Assembly: GCA_028023455.1 (NCBI GenBank)
Contig: JAQFVV010000049.1
Span: forward strand, 7,461,647-7,525,646
From: Epiperipatus broadwayi
Lineage: Eukaryota > Onychophora > Udeonychophora > Euonychophora > Peripatidae
Direction of reading: 5' to 3'
DNA length: 64,000 nucleotides
The number at the start of each line of letters is the position of its first letter. Positions within the stretch are counted from its first letter, which is position 1. The position numbers and the translations under genes are program-made. This document shows positions 35,600 to 47,734 of the stretch, one piece after another. A model generated the notes under the pieces. That model made no database searches and was not told the origin of the DNA. It saw nothing but the letters and a program-made list of their open reading frames with translations.

Positions 35600-36060
35600 T
35601 ATTAAAATGCCAATCAGATTAGAAAGAAGTTACACAAAATTGCTATTAACGCTTTGATTTACGGTTCAGAAGCATGGTGACTAACATATATTAGGGGAGC
35701 GTTCTGAGATTCATTACAGATATAAATACATTTGAAAACATTTGATTCCATTTGGAAAACATACTTGAAAATGACATAATATTTAATGAAAAATTATTTT
35801 AACAATAATAATAAAACGAACGCTTTATTTTCCCCAAGGCACATAGATACTCTTAAATAGATATATAAATTACGATGGTGGGACTGAATAAGACTGAAAT
35901 AAATTAATATAATAGAAATGGCATTTAGATATATATTTTAAACAAAGCTAATTTTAATATTAAAGCATTAAAACAGGATCATGAAGCAAAAGAAATACTA
36001 AATACTAAGAAGTTTGCGGTGCTGACATAGTAGCCTAGAATAACTAAAAGGAAAAGGTCG
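35600..36060 (+). pseudogene. Possible LINE reverse-transcriptase C-terminal fragment
   Basis: The text near 35639-35685 reads AINALIYGSEAW, matching the VLPVLIYGSETWTL motif that follows the reverse-transcriptase domain in the RTE at 44.2 kb. Downstream text is too decayed to confirm colinearity. It is an old LINE scrap at best. Confidence 0.4.
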
Positions 36061-39000
36061 TGCTTCTGGATGAAAAACGAAATCCCACACTCCCATTTTG
36101 GGTAGTGCTTAGAGAGAGAAAGTGGATCGGCATGACGTGACCCAGCGTTTTACTGGTATAACCGACGTGAGAGGCCTTTTATCCACGAAGTAAATATGCA
36201 TAGCGTGTGCCAGACTTTGGGTCACCGCTAAATGCATTTTATATGGAATAAATGGTCCTGGGTAGCTTCATCTATCCTCAGGACAAGACTTAAGAAGAAA
36301 TCTATGGGTTCGAACTTTGTCGTAACCCCCAGATTAAGAAGCACGGATATATATATAAAACACAAAGATAGGCTAAATGACAGAAACGCACGGAATGATA
36401 TCATGTCACAAAAAAACATTTAATACATTTTACAGCTTCAAAATAAATGACGCTCTTATTTAAATACTTTAACATGCAATGCAATTATAATATATATATA
36501 GGGAATATTTAGATTTAATAAAATATACGTTAAAATTTGACTTAGCAAAAGAAACATAAAAGATTCACCCCCATCCCTTTTCTGATATTTAAAATAAATA
36601 AATCCCACTTTCGTGATTTTTATAATAACTGAAATATATAAATACGGTAGTTGATATTTTAAGCATACATTTTAAGAGTATATAAAAAAAACTAGCAGTT
36701 ATATATATATATAAAAACAATTAAGTCACCTTATTTTAGAATTAAATAAATAATATTTTATAAGATTTCAAAGCGTTAATTTGTTTTAACTTTGAATTCA
36801 CACCGGTAGAAAATTCAGAGTTAAACAAATATATATTATATTAGAACATAAATAAAATGTTGGTACGTAAAACAATCTGGCGATTGTATAAATTAATAAT
36901 GCATTGTTTTAAATGGACGTTAATAACTTGCTTCGTGAATTTTACTTAAAAATGACAAAAGATTTTTATAAATAAAAAAAATCGCCAGTTTGTTTGAGAT
37001 TAGCAAATTAATAAAAAAACATACATATATAATCAAGTAATAAATAATTACAAACAATTGACCCACTAACGTTAAAGAGCATATAAGAGAGAATTAAATT
37101 TATATAAATTATTGAAGAGCAAATTACATGTTATTGATATATATAAAAAAAAGGCAAAGTTAAAAACTACATGAGAAGAGATCTTGAAAGATTATTTAGA
37201 CTAAATTTAGTTTCAATGGTGGCGGTTTGAAATAATTTACCTTGCAGTTTAAGAGTTCAATTTAAAAGATTGCAAGTTTTCCTGTGGCAGCAAGTTTCTA
37301 TTAAATGTATTTTAAAAGTTCTCCATCGGGCCTTTACTTCACTTGAAGGTAGCAGAATATTATGGCCGCGGAAGATGACCCACCAGGGTCAGCAAGAGGG
37401 TGGATTGACTGCTACATCATTTGTTTAGATTTACCGCGATGTTAACCATCATCTATACTAGCGTAGCTAATCTTCTTTCAATAGTAACTGATAACTAACT
37501 ATGTGATTCAAAATTTAGTCATTTTATACTTTTTCTCTTATCAGTTGTTTTCAAGATGCAATTGTTAGATAACGCCAAAAATAAATTCAAATCTATTTCT
37601 AGATTAGAAATAGATTTAACAACATGTTTTTAACACAAGTAAATCTTTAATCTAATTAATCCCACTTATCTTAAGTAAAACTTTAATTAAAAAATACCTT
37701 TCCCAGATTAAAACAATAGTGCTTCCAACCCCTAATTATTTTTAGACAATTAAACAACACTTGCATCTTCCATATTGGATTTTATATAAAAAAAATGTAT
37801 AATTTATAGAAAAACAAGCAATTTGAAAAGAAAAAGCTAAAAATGACATATAATAAAATATTTACAAAAAATCAATATTTTGTTAGTAAGTTTTGCTCCT
37901 ATGTATATATTTGAGCTGCAACTATAATTTTAATAAGAACTAATAATTAATAAAAAGAATCAATAATAATAACTATTGAAAATTAAACTACAAATTTAGG
38001 TGTGCATTCCAAATATATACATACAAAATATATATATTACAAAAGGAGCAGGGTGGGATATAGGGGTTTGAACACAGGTTAGTAGGTAGAAACATGAAGC
38101 ACAATCTTAAGCTAAGATTTACTGCTTCATTTCTCCGGACATACAATAAAAAAACAAAAACATTGAAAAAAAAAAATGCCTTGACTAGGAGTTTTCAAGT
38201 GATGACCAAAAGAAGCAAGGAAAAAAAAATAATTTTTACAAAGGAAATTTTCAAAATTCAATACACAATCCTGTTGTTATGAGTATTACATAGTTTGAGT
38301 TTGGTATTTATCTAACATTAAGGGAAAACACTTTGCCAAACCTAAGAGTACATACATAACAAATTATTACATGTCACTCTGCATTCAAACTCAGGTGAAC
38401 TAAACAAACTTTTAAGTTTATTGGTCTGAGTATATGCAACAAAAAATATCATTTGGGAATGTGAATATTTGTCCAAACATTACATCCAGAAAAAAAAAAA
38501 TTTTTCACAGCTATATAAAGAAAAAAAAAAAATTCTATGCTTGGGCTACAACACAATTTCTCCAGGCATATGGGTTTCCAAGAAAATATATAGCAATGCA
38601 ATACACATGAAATTTTCAAACACATCTGTTCCTATACATCGCACATACACAGCTATGTACATATATATGCAGTGCTACATATACAAATACATAAATTTTA
38701 CACACACATATACTTCTATATACACTACACAATACTACATACCATTGGAAAAGAGAAGGAAAAAAAAACTTTGGAGAAAAAGTTGAGGAAAAAAAAAATC
38801 CATGCATCTAAAAGAAAACTCATAGCCTGGTTATTACATGTTTAAAATTGATACATCATAGTATTAAGCCAAAAAAAATTTTTGCTCTCAATAATTTTTT
38901 ATCTGAGTTCGAACCCTCCACTTCCAAAATTTTTTGCATTTGGCTCACTACTGGTTAGCAAAATTTCTATTTGTAAGGGCGCCATCTAACCAAGAGTGAT

Positions 39001-39271
39001 AAATGATTTATGAATTATTTATACATTTTTATATATGTCTCAAGAACAAAAAAACTTTATATGACATTGAAGAAAAAAAATACATTTGTACTATGGTTGT
39101 AGTACATGGGTTTTAGCTTTAAACAGTGAATTTTACACTTTGAACACATTATTTTAAACATATCAAACATGGGAAAAATTATATAACAACTTTTTTTTTA
39201 AAATACATATAAACAGACTTCAGTACTCAGGGTATGTGGGTGTTTATATCGCAGCCCCAGTTGGGAAGCCA
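36061..39271. other. Unassigned spacer, in part LTR-internal-like
   Basis: 36060-36340 is less AT-rich but has no motif I recognise. 36430-38000 is plain AT-rich sequence. The stretch ending CCCAGTTGGGAAGCC at 39270 resembles the ends of internal segments C1 and C2, so 38.1-39.27 kb may be a decayed internal region of the next LTR-like copy. Small frames here are A/K-rich noise. Confidence 0.35.
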
Positions 39272-40796
39272 AGCCCGAGAAGACATTGACTCTCCACCAA
39301 CAGGAATGTGACATCTGTTGGCAAGTAGAACAATAAACAAAAAACTCCATAGGAATGGACTGCGGTCTTCTGCCGACTTACAAACCCATCCATAGGCAAA
39401 CAGAGGGTGTGTGGTGTATATCTATAATCCTGCCCGTAGCGGACCTCATACTACATCTACAATTACACAAATATATCCAATCCATTGAACCAATTCAACT
39501 ACGAAATGAATAACCTAAGATTACCCTCCCTTAATATAACTTTACAAAACTATATAGCCATTCATGCCCGACTTAAATTTAACATTTATATACGTTCGCA
39601 CAAATGCATTTTATAAAATTTGTTTTAAAATGTTGAGTACAGATCAGCTGCACAGATTCCACGGTCAAAAACATTCCAAATTAAACACAACCGATCAAAA
39701 TACAAAGTCATCGATAAATGTCACTTGCATAGGGAATATACAAATCCCATTAGCATTCATCGTAAGATGCTTGCAGTGATATCATTGACCCATATATTCT
39801 AATCGAATGTGACAACCACAACATTATCAACCGCTAACGAATCTATGCAACGTCTATACCCAACCTAAATTTCATCATTTAAAATTTAAACAATAAACAA
39901 TTTATACAATAAGAAAGAAAAAAAATGGAAATGCTTTTTATCAATCGGAAAACATATAAAATTAAACATTATTAATTTGATTTAAAAACTTACAAAAGTC
40001 AGATAAGAGTCCGTTTTAACATTTAAGTTGGCTTGTTTATTAATTTGTAAAACTTGACGAAAGTTCTTAATTGATTTCAATAATTGTTCATTTCATATAG
40101 CTTATGGTAGAAGAGTCCATGTTCCCGTCGGCAATTCCCACGGAGACTTTCCTGGAAGACCGGTCTGATATTTTGGAGGTAGCATTAGCTGGTTCTGTTC
40201 TGGTATCACAGTCTTTGCATTTTTAAAATAAATGAGTGCGGACGGCAAGTGCGTCTTGTCGCTCGACTCACCAAAATCAAGTTGGAAAACTGACTGGAAC
40301 TCAATATTTTTCTTTTTATAATCCTCCTATGGATTCCATGAACAAAAACGTCACTGTTCTATTTTTTTTCGTTATGGTCCAGGCCTTTATTTGCTTCCAT
40401 TGGTCAAGCTAAAATCTCTTTCTTCTCTTATCTAACTTTTCATCTGACTTTTTAATTAAACAGCTTTTAGATAATTAATAAACAATCATTTCCATTTATA
40501 GATTACAGGAATTAATTAATACCTGTTTTTATTTTAACTTACATTATTTTTTTATTAAAATATTTTTATATTTCAATCTGGTATTTTTTTATTAAAAAAA
40601 ATACGTTCAAATACTTTTTTTTTTTTTTTTTTGTTTATGAAAAAAAATATTTTTAAAGTTTGTCCATCATGCGATCTATATATACGTTAAACAGTTTTTA
40701 AATTAAGTTTTTTTTTCTTTTTAATGAATCAATTTTTATTTATGGTCTTTTATTTTAATTTTAAAATAATGTGACGGGATATTATATTCCGTTACA
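39272..40796 (+). mobile_element. LTR-like repeat L4, 5'-truncated
   Basis: Matches the 3' three quarters of L1 and L3 (CCATAGGAATGGACTGCGG, CATTGAACCAATTCAACTAC, GGAAGACCGGTCTGATATTT) and has the complete 3' end: GATCTATATATACGTTAAAC at 40673 and TCCGTTACA ending at 40796. The last 120 bp are almost identical to L1, suggesting recent common origin or conversion. Confidence 0.6.
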
Positions 40797-41359
40797 GCTT
40801 AATATTATAAACTGTAAATGGAAATTTAGTTCAGGAGAAAATAAGTTGTCATATTTGATAATGTACAGTATAAAAGTCTCATTTGTTATATTTTATTATA
40901 GAGTTTGATAAGAAGACCATAGGAAGATTGAGTGTAATATCAGAAAACAAATTAATGATTTCATAATTATCTTATTAATATATTCTTAGTACAAAGTAAA
41001 AAGAAACATCAAATGATAAATATCATAAAATATAAAATAGATAAATATGTGATATTTCATAGTATTACACTAAAGTCATTATATTTAAGAAAAAAAAAAC
41101 CAATAACCTATAATTTGAATCTTCTTATATTTCTTGAAGTATAAATAAGAGATAATGAATGTAAATCAAATCCATAAAAATGGAATGATTATTTAATAAA
41201 TACATGTGAATTTGTGATATAAGAAATAAAGTTGAATATAACATCAACATCACATCTTATGAGAAGGGAATATTTAATTTCAGATCTCTGTAATTGTAAT
41301 TAAGGGGAATACAAATGTTTAAATGTTTATATATGTAACTGTATTATATTGTTGGCTGC
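40797..41359. other. AT-rich spacer, no feature seen
   Basis: Nothing recognised. Confidence 0.4.
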
Positions 41360-44300
41360 AGAAAGGAGTTTGCTATTAACTGAAAGGAGACCCTTTGATT
41401 CCTCTTGGAGGCCTTAAAGGAACTGAGCAGGGCAAATTCCTAATGTCCACTCCATACGTTCTTGTCATTGCAGCTGTTATTACTATGTGATTATTCATAT
41501 AGTATACGAACATGGATGGGCTGCTCACCAACACGCATTAGCCAGTGTGGTGAGTTTATTGGCTTTTTACCTCTGAGTTTAAGATCAAGAAACACCATGG
41601 TCTTTCTTCTCAGTGCCTGATAAGGCAGAATGAATGTTTGTGTAAATGATAAATATTTTTCCAATACATATATACAATTATGACAGACAAAAATAAAGCA
41701 TGGCCCTTATTCCCAGGAGGCTGTAAAGTCACCAACCAAGGCAGCGGTTGGTGGCCGAAGGCGGAGGGTGCTAAGAATCTCCTGATTGCGGACCCAGGCT
41801 GCCATTTGATGACGACTTTTTATTTAGGTACTTACAACTGCAGATCACTTTCAAGTGAAGGAAGATTGCAAGAATTAGAAGAAGAACTGTCTTATATTAA
41901 ATGGGACATTATTGGACTTTGTGAAGTTAGAAGAAAAGGAGAAAAAACAATTGATTTAAAAAGTGGACATATACTCTATTATAAAGGCACACATATTGGA
42001 AATACAAGTGGAGTAGGATTCATTATAAATAAAAAGTGGAAGAACAATATTGTGGAGATTGATGGTGTATCGGACAGAGTGGCAAGATTAGTTATACAAC
42101 TTAATAGCAGATACCAAATGCAGATAATTCAGGTTTATGCCCCAACAAGTTCTCATAGTGATGAAGTAGTAGAAGATTTTTATATGGATGTACAAAAGGC
42201 TTTTGATCAGAGTAAACAACATTTTAAAATTGTTACGGGAGACTTTAATGCTAGAATTGGTAGACGAATGAAAGATGAAATTGCTGTAGGTAATTTTGGT
42301 TATGGTAATAGAAATGAAAGAGGACATAGACTTGTGGAGTTTGCAGAAAAAGAAAAACTTTATATTATGAATTCATTTTTTGAGAAAAATGTTAAAAGGA
42401 AATGGATATGGAAGCATCCAAATGAAGGTACAGCAGAATTGGATTATATTTTGACTAACAGAAAATACATATTTCAAGATTGTAATGTTCTTAATAAATT
42501 TAACACAGGAAGTGATCATCGATTAGTAAGGTGTAAGTTACGTGTTAATGTAAAACTAGAGAGACAAAAATTATTAAGAAAAACAATATTTACAGTTGAT
42601 ATTCCTAATCTTCAGAAACATTCCAATGAATTTAAATTAGAACTTACAAATAGGTTTCAAGTGTTAGGAGATTTTGAACATGATTCAGATTTGAATGAAA
42701 TTAATATGAAAATAACTGATACACTTTTAAAAGCTGCAACAAACATAGCTGGTAGAAAAAAGCAGCAATTGACTAATAAAATTTCTACTGAGACTAGAGA
42801 ATTTATGAAGAAAAGAAGGAATATGAAGATATACAAAAATGATGTATTAAAAAAAATTGAATATCTCGAATTTTGTAAAATGGTACGGAAAAGAGTTGAA
42901 AATGATATAAGAAAGTATAACTGTGAAATAGCAAGGAAAGCTGTAGAAGAAAATAAAAATCTCAAAAATGTTAAACAACATTTTGGAATTGGTAGGAAAT
43001 TTATATCTGCAATAAGAAAAAAAGATGGAATTATTACTAAAAAGAGAGATGACATTATGAAATTGGTAGAAGATTTTTATCAAGAATTATATAGTAATAA
43101 AGAACAAGTACCTCCTATATCTATTACATCTTCCGAATTGCCCAGAATTTTAAATGAAGAAGTGAGACATGCAATTAAGTGTATGAAGAAAGGAAAGGCT
43201 CCAGGAAATGATGGAATTATAATTGATATATTAAAAGAAGCAGGTGAAGAAATAGAAACAATTTTAGCAAAGTTATATACCAAATGTCTAAATGATAAAG
43301 ATGTACCGGAAGATTGGAAGAATGCAGTAATAATATTAATATTTAAAAAAGGTGATAAAGAAGATATTAGAAATTACAGACCTATTAGCCTTCTATCAGT
43401 TTTATATAAAATTTTTACCAAGATAATTACAACTCGTCTACAGAGAACTTTGGATTTCCACCAATCAAGAGAACAAGCTGGATTTAAAAGTGGTTTTAGT
43501 ACAATAGATCATATCCAGGTATTGAGAGAAGTCATAGAAAGGACAAACGAATATGAGTTGTCATTATGTTTTGGATTTGTAGATTATGAAAAGGCATTCG
43601 ATTCTATACACATTTCTTCAGTGATTAAAGCATTGGATCATCAAGGTATAGATCCAGGATATTGTCATATTTTAAAGAATATTTATAAAAATGCAACAGC
43701 AACAATTAGATTACATAATGATACTGGAAAAATCAACATTGAGAAAGGTGTAAGACAAGGTGATTCCATATCTCCAAAACTCTTTACAGCAGTGCTGCAA
43801 GAAGTATTTTGTGGATTAAAATGGGAAACTAAAGGAGTGAAAGTAAATGGAGAGTATTTAAGTCATTTAGATTTTGCAGATGATGTAGTTGTTTTTGCAA
43901 ATAATGCTTCAGAGCTGCAGGAAATGTTGCAGGAGTTAGCAGATGAAAGTAGAAAAGTAGGACTAAAGATAAATGTTAAAAAGACTAAAGTAATGTTTAA
44001 TCGATTTGCTCAAAATATGAAAATAAAGATTGATTATGAAGAATTAGAAGAAGTTAACAGTTACAAATACCTTGGTCAGATTATTAATACAGATAGAAAC
44101 ATAATGGAGGAAATTAATCATAGAATTAAACTTAGTTGGAGTGCTTTTGGTAGAAATAACTTGATACTAAAAGGAAATTGCCTATGTGTTTGAAAAGAAT
44201 GGTTTTTAACAAATGTGTTCTACCAGTTCTTATTTATGGATCTGAGACTTGGACACTTAATAGAAGAGCAATACAGAGACTTCAGACCACTCAAAGGAGT

Positions 44301-44650
44301 ATGGAGAGATGTATGTTGGGAGTAACAAGAAGAGATCAAAAACGCAATGTATAGGTAAGACAACAAACAGGTGTTACTGACTTTATTGAAAAAATTAAAA
44401 GATTGAAATGGAGTTGGGCTGGACATATTGCTAGAAGAGATGATAATAGATGGACAATTAAAATTTTAAACTGGATTCCAAGAGATTGTAAAAGACCCAG
44501 AAAGAGATCACATGTGAGATGGATGGATGAAATAAGAAAATGTGCAGGGGTGTTGTGGAGAAGAGAAGCTAAAGATCGGAGAAGATGGATTAAACTTGGA
44601 GAGACCTTCATCCTGCAGTGGATTGATAATGGTTGATGATGATGATGATT
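41360..44650 (+). mobile_element. RTE-type LINE retrotransposon, nearly full length
   Basis: The element comprises a GC-richer leader (about 41360-41679), one long reading frame (41680-44636) and a short (TGA)n tail at 44634-44650. That simple-repeat tail is typical of RTE elements, which lack poly(A). The leader text is not AT-rich like the flank, which sets the 5' limit near 41360, but no target duplication was identified. The decayed minus-strand copy at 11.2-12.7 kb belongs to the same family. Confidence 0.8.
41680..44636 (+). pseudogene. RTE ORF: APE endonuclease and reverse transcriptase, one frameshift and one stop
   Basis: Encodes the single protein of an RTE LINE, which nicks chromosomal DNA and reverse-transcribes its RNA onto the nick. 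The frame is open for 837 codons. The APE endonuclease (about 49-285) shows GTYNCRS with N53, LCEVRRK with E82, VYAPTS, GDFNARIG with D188/N190, ELDYILTN and GSDHRLV with D279/H280. The reverse transcriptase (about 490-800) shows KAPGNDGIIIDILKE, NYRPISLLSVLYKIF, FVDYEKAFDS with D635, EKGVRQGDSISPKLF, LDFADDVVVFA with D734/D735, and GLKINVKKTK. A one-base change near 44175 shifts the frame; the tail (VLPVLIYGSETWTL, WSWAGHIARRDDNRW, HVRWMDEIRKCAG) continues to 44636 past a TAG at 44351-44353. All catalytic residues are kept, so inactivation is recent. Confidence 0.92.
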
Positions 44651-44661
44651 ATATTGTTATA

Positions 44662-45007
44662 TAATTATAAATCTGCGACTTTTTTTGCATGCGTTAGTGA
44701 AGCTATAATTATATTATAATGTGTAATAGGTCTGCTGAGCGCTTTCGAGATTTACATAGCAAATGATCTCAGTGCCATTAATAAAAGAGAGGCATGCTTT
44801 GCTCTCTCCAAACAATGGACTAACTAATTAAAAATTCAAACTCATTTGCATATGTGTACAATAAATCACAACAGTCTTCATTCACAAAGCTATGAGCATG
44901 AGATTCGAAACATTAAATCTCGAAAGCGCTAAGCAGACCTATTACACATTATAATATAATTATAGCTTCACTAACGCATGCGAAAAAAAGTAGCTTATTT
45001 ATAATTA
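44662..45007. mobile_element. PLE-derived inverted repeat (short head-to-head pair)
   Basis: Arms of about 93 bp at 44662-44754 and 44914-45007 are inverted copies (GCATGCGTTAGTGAAGCTAT, TGTGTAATAGGTCTGC). Between them, in forward orientation, lies PLE C-terminal coding text: AINKREACFALSKQW at about 44776-44820, then a stop. The right arm is thus the PLE 3' flank and the left arm a reversed copy of that flank, a miniature of the arrangement at 12.8-17.2 kb. It follows the RTE tail directly. The right arm holds a hammerhead-like fold. Confidence 0.8.
44889..44934 (+). ncRNA. Hammerhead-ribozyme-like motif, PLE copy D
   Basis: Stem I GCT (44889-44891) with AGC (44932-44934), short; core ATGAGCAT (44892-44899); stem II GAGATT/AATCTC (44900-44905 with 44916-44921), loop CGAAACATTA; GAA (44922-44924); stem III AGCGCT (44925-44930), self-complementary; cleavage base A44931. 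Stem II pairs perfectly although its sequence differs from PLE copies A and C. Confidence 0.65.
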
Positions 45008-45788
45008 CAATTTTTACTAGTGAAGAGAAAAACAATTTATTGTTATATAATGTTATTAATATTGTTATATATTAAGTTACTTAATAATTTAAAATAACTA
45101 TTGAAAAATCTTGTAAATAATATTATTAAAGTTAATGTTTTAAAAGTTAAACTAAGTATCTAGAGTTGCATTTCTTTTGTTAGGGTCATTATCATTACAG
45201 CATTTCCAAAGAGTTTTAATTGCAATGTACACGTAAACCAACGTATATAGTTTGAAATTTGAATAAGAAATTAATCCAGTACAAAATAAGGTATAACAAT
45301 CATTTAAGAAAATATTTCTTAAAAGAGATCTTAAATTATTGCAAACTGCCTTGATCACATAAGTCAGTGATAAATATATTGCAAATTTATTAAAGTATAT
45401 TTATTTATAGAAAATCAGAGTATGAAATAGTTATTATTTAGAGTTATAAATTATAATTACAATTTATATAACAATAGTTATTTATTATTAAGTATTAGGG
45501 AATATAAATATAAAGGAGCTTTCTTCTTGCTAGGCCATAAAGAAATGAAAATGGACTTAAATAAATTGGCTACCTCTCTCTCTTTCTCTCACTCTCTCAC
45601 TATTTATTAGACTTCAAATGTTAATGAACATTTTGCTTTTATTTGGTGTTCTAGCAAAAACAGGAATAGTACAAGTAATTTGATATTGTTCTGCTAAATT
45701 GTCAAAACTGAAAGTTACATATAGAATACTGCAAAATGCTGCATTTAATTATATATGTGTGTGGTTACATATTCTAATAACTTTGAAT
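45008..45788. other. AT-rich spacer, no feature seen
   Basis: Contains a CT-rich run (45572-45600). Nothing else recognised. Confidence 0.4.
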
Positions 45789-46083
45789 GTTCCATCAGAT
45801 TTTCAATGAAATGGATGGTTGAAGAGCTGTGGGTCAAAGTAGTTTGAAGCCTGTCCATTAAAGTATGAAGATTGGCTATCTTAATATAAATCTGAGCACT
45901 GATTGTATATATGTGTGGAGATAGTAATCTGGACCAACTGATGATTGCTGGTTTAGCATGAAATATGTGTATTGGTGATTATTTACCTTTTCAACATGTG
46001 TGTAATCAGGTGGGTCAGTAATATGAGATGACATGGAGAGTTGAGGGTCATGTGAAAGGCTGAGTTTGAATCCCTTATATAAT
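45789..46083 (+). repeat. R-470 repeat, 3' two thirds
   Basis: Begins at TTCCATCAGATTTTCAATGA and runs through AGCCTGTCCATTAAAGTATG, the ribozyme region and the tRNA-like head, which here reads AAAGGCTGAGTTTGAATCCC, a good B box. It ends at the TTATATAATA junction. Confidence 0.75.
45933..45976 (+). ncRNA. Hammerhead-ribozyme-like motif, R-470 copy
   Basis: Stem I ACCAA (45933-45937) with TTGGT (45972-45976); canonical core CTGATGA; stem II TTGCT/AGCAT with loop GGTTT; GAA intact; stem III ATATGTGT, weakened by one substitution; cleavage base A. Stem I, both core segments and most of stem II are intact. Confidence 0.65.
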
Positions 46084-46887
46084 ATTTATAGAATAATAAA
46101 CTCCACATGCTTATATTATAATTTGTCAGATTTTCTAGAATCATTTTAATAAACTTGCAAATACTACCCTCTCTCATATATTCATCAGTCATATAAAAAA
46201 TGTATTTCTGCTTTCTAATATTGACTTTGTTATATTAATAGTTTTGACACTCAAAGGAGTGAAACATTATGTTATAAGAAATCTTCATATAATGTGTAAG
46301 TATATATATGCAAGTGTGTGTGTTCTTATGCTTCAGGAATGTATTTATGGAATAAAAGTTTTAAATATATCTAAAATCATATATTTTAAATTTAAATATA
46401 TATGTATGAAGTTAGAAATATTTCATATGATTATGTTTTACTCAATTGAAAAATGAAGCAATTCCAAAGTGCATGTGTAATGTAAGCAAATACACTGATT
46501 TTTTTATGCTAATGGAAACAAATATATTTAGGCTGCAATGAATTCTCACCCTTCCACAAGATATTACAAGTAAATAGAAATCTATCTTGCATGAGATAAT
46601 GTGAATGTCATGAAACTGTCGATATGAGGATGGAAATAAAGATAATAATACCACTATACAAATTTAGACACATTATTATTCAACTATGATTTAAAGTACA
46701 TTTATTGGCTAGAGATAATCTCTAGTCTAATAAATAATTATGAATAATCATTCATGTATTTATGTAAAGAATGGTATCAAAAATGTGATAAAGAAACTCT
46801 GACCCTTATAAAGCAACTGTAATAAATTGTTATCTATAAATACTGAAAAAAAATGATAAAATCAAATCTAAATGACTATTATGTGGG
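46084..46887. other. AT-rich spacer, no feature seen
   Basis: Nothing recognised. Confidence 0.4.
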
Positions 46888-46926
46888 CCAATTGATGACT
46901 TATTCAGCACAAAGTATGGATCTTGG
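46888..46926 (+). ncRNA. Degenerate R-470 ribozyme remnant
   Basis: CCAA, TTGATGA, CTTATTCAGCAC, AAA, GTATGGATC, TTGG in the same order as the R-470 motif. Stem I CCAA/TTGG is retained; stem II and GAA are lost. It lies between two better copies and shows how old the family is. Confidence 0.45.
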
Positions 46927-47099
46927 AGTCATTTATTTTTTTCAGATGTATTTGTTCGTAAGTTTGAAAAATGTGTGGTGGAATGAAAGTTTAAAATAAA
47001 TCTAAATGTATATGTGTGAAGTTAAGTTTAAACATGTCTTTATATATATTATTTAAATAATTTACATTTCTATACTAAACTTAATGTAATTATAAAAGA

Positions 47100-47590
47100 C
47101 TTAGAACTATAATTTTCAAACTCCCAACAACTATCAAATCCATCTTATACATCTGATACATGTGACCACATACACATGAAAAAGATAAATGATTTTCAAT
47201 ATATATATATATGTTTGAGGGATCAGATTGATTTATGGTCAACATGAGTATGACAATAATATTGGCATCATCAAGGAGTTTGAGCATTACATCTTCAGAT
47301 TTTTAATTATATGTATGGCTAAAAAGTTGAAGAATGGAGAAGATTGAAGCTTGTCCACTAAAGTTTAAAGATTTCTATCTTAATATTAACTGAGTGCTGA
47401 TTGTATATATGTGTGGGAGATGGTAATTTTACCAATTGATGAGTGCTGTTTCAGCATGAAATGTGTATATTAGAGATCATTTATCTTTTTCACATGTATG
47501 TACTTATATGTGTCTGTTGTATAAGATGGATTGGATAGGTGTAGGGAGTTTAAAAATGTGAGTTCAAGATTCTTATCTAGGTGTTTATAA
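47100..47590. repeat. R-470 repeat, inverted pair with flip at the ribozyme
   Basis: 47100-47204 is a reverse-orientation head (CCATCTTATACATCTGATAC, GACCACATACACATGAAAAAG) that stops within ribozyme stem III (CAATATATATAT). From about 47213 a forward copy follows, with the body from GATCAGATTGATTTATGGTC through the ribozyme and head to AGTTCAAGATTCTTATC. The break is in the same region of the unit as in the 9.7/11.1-kb copy. Confidence 0.7.
47431..47475 (+). ncRNA. Hammerhead-ribozyme-like motif, R-470 copy with six-pair stem II
   Basis: Stem I ACCAA (47431-47435) with TTAG at 47470, partly lost; core TTGATGA (C3 to T); stem II GTGCTG/CAGCAT (47443-47448 with 47452-47457), loop TTT, six pairs including one G-T; GAA (47458-47460); stem III ATGTGTAT (47461-47468), pairing by A-T, T-A and G-T; cleavage base A47469. 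Compared with the other copies, stem II gains a G-C pair. Confidence 0.6.
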
Positions 47591-47654
47591 TTAACCCACT
47601 TGAAAAGAGAGCTAGTTCCAGAATACACATCGGTTATCTAATTTTGTGGCTGTT

Positions 47655-47734
47655 GGATGATTGTGTTATATAAGAATTAAGATGAGAAATGCATGGATGA
47701 TTGTGTTATATAAGAATTAAGATGAGAAATGCAT
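47655..47734. repeat. Perfect 40-bp tandem duplication
   Basis: GGATGATTGTGTTATATAAG..GAGAAATGCAT occurs twice, at 47655-47694 and 47695-47734, without mismatch. A recent local duplication. Confidence 0.95.

Noticed and set aside
41615-41650. CAGTGCCTGATAAGGCAGAAT in the RTE leader, recalling a hammerhead core with stem II
   Set aside because: No GAA segment, stem III or pairing stem I could be placed; resemblance limited to one half.
42657-43083. Long minus-strand frames opposite the RTE ORF
   Set aside because: Antisense shadows of a long AT-rich coding frame; F/I/S-rich with no family pattern.
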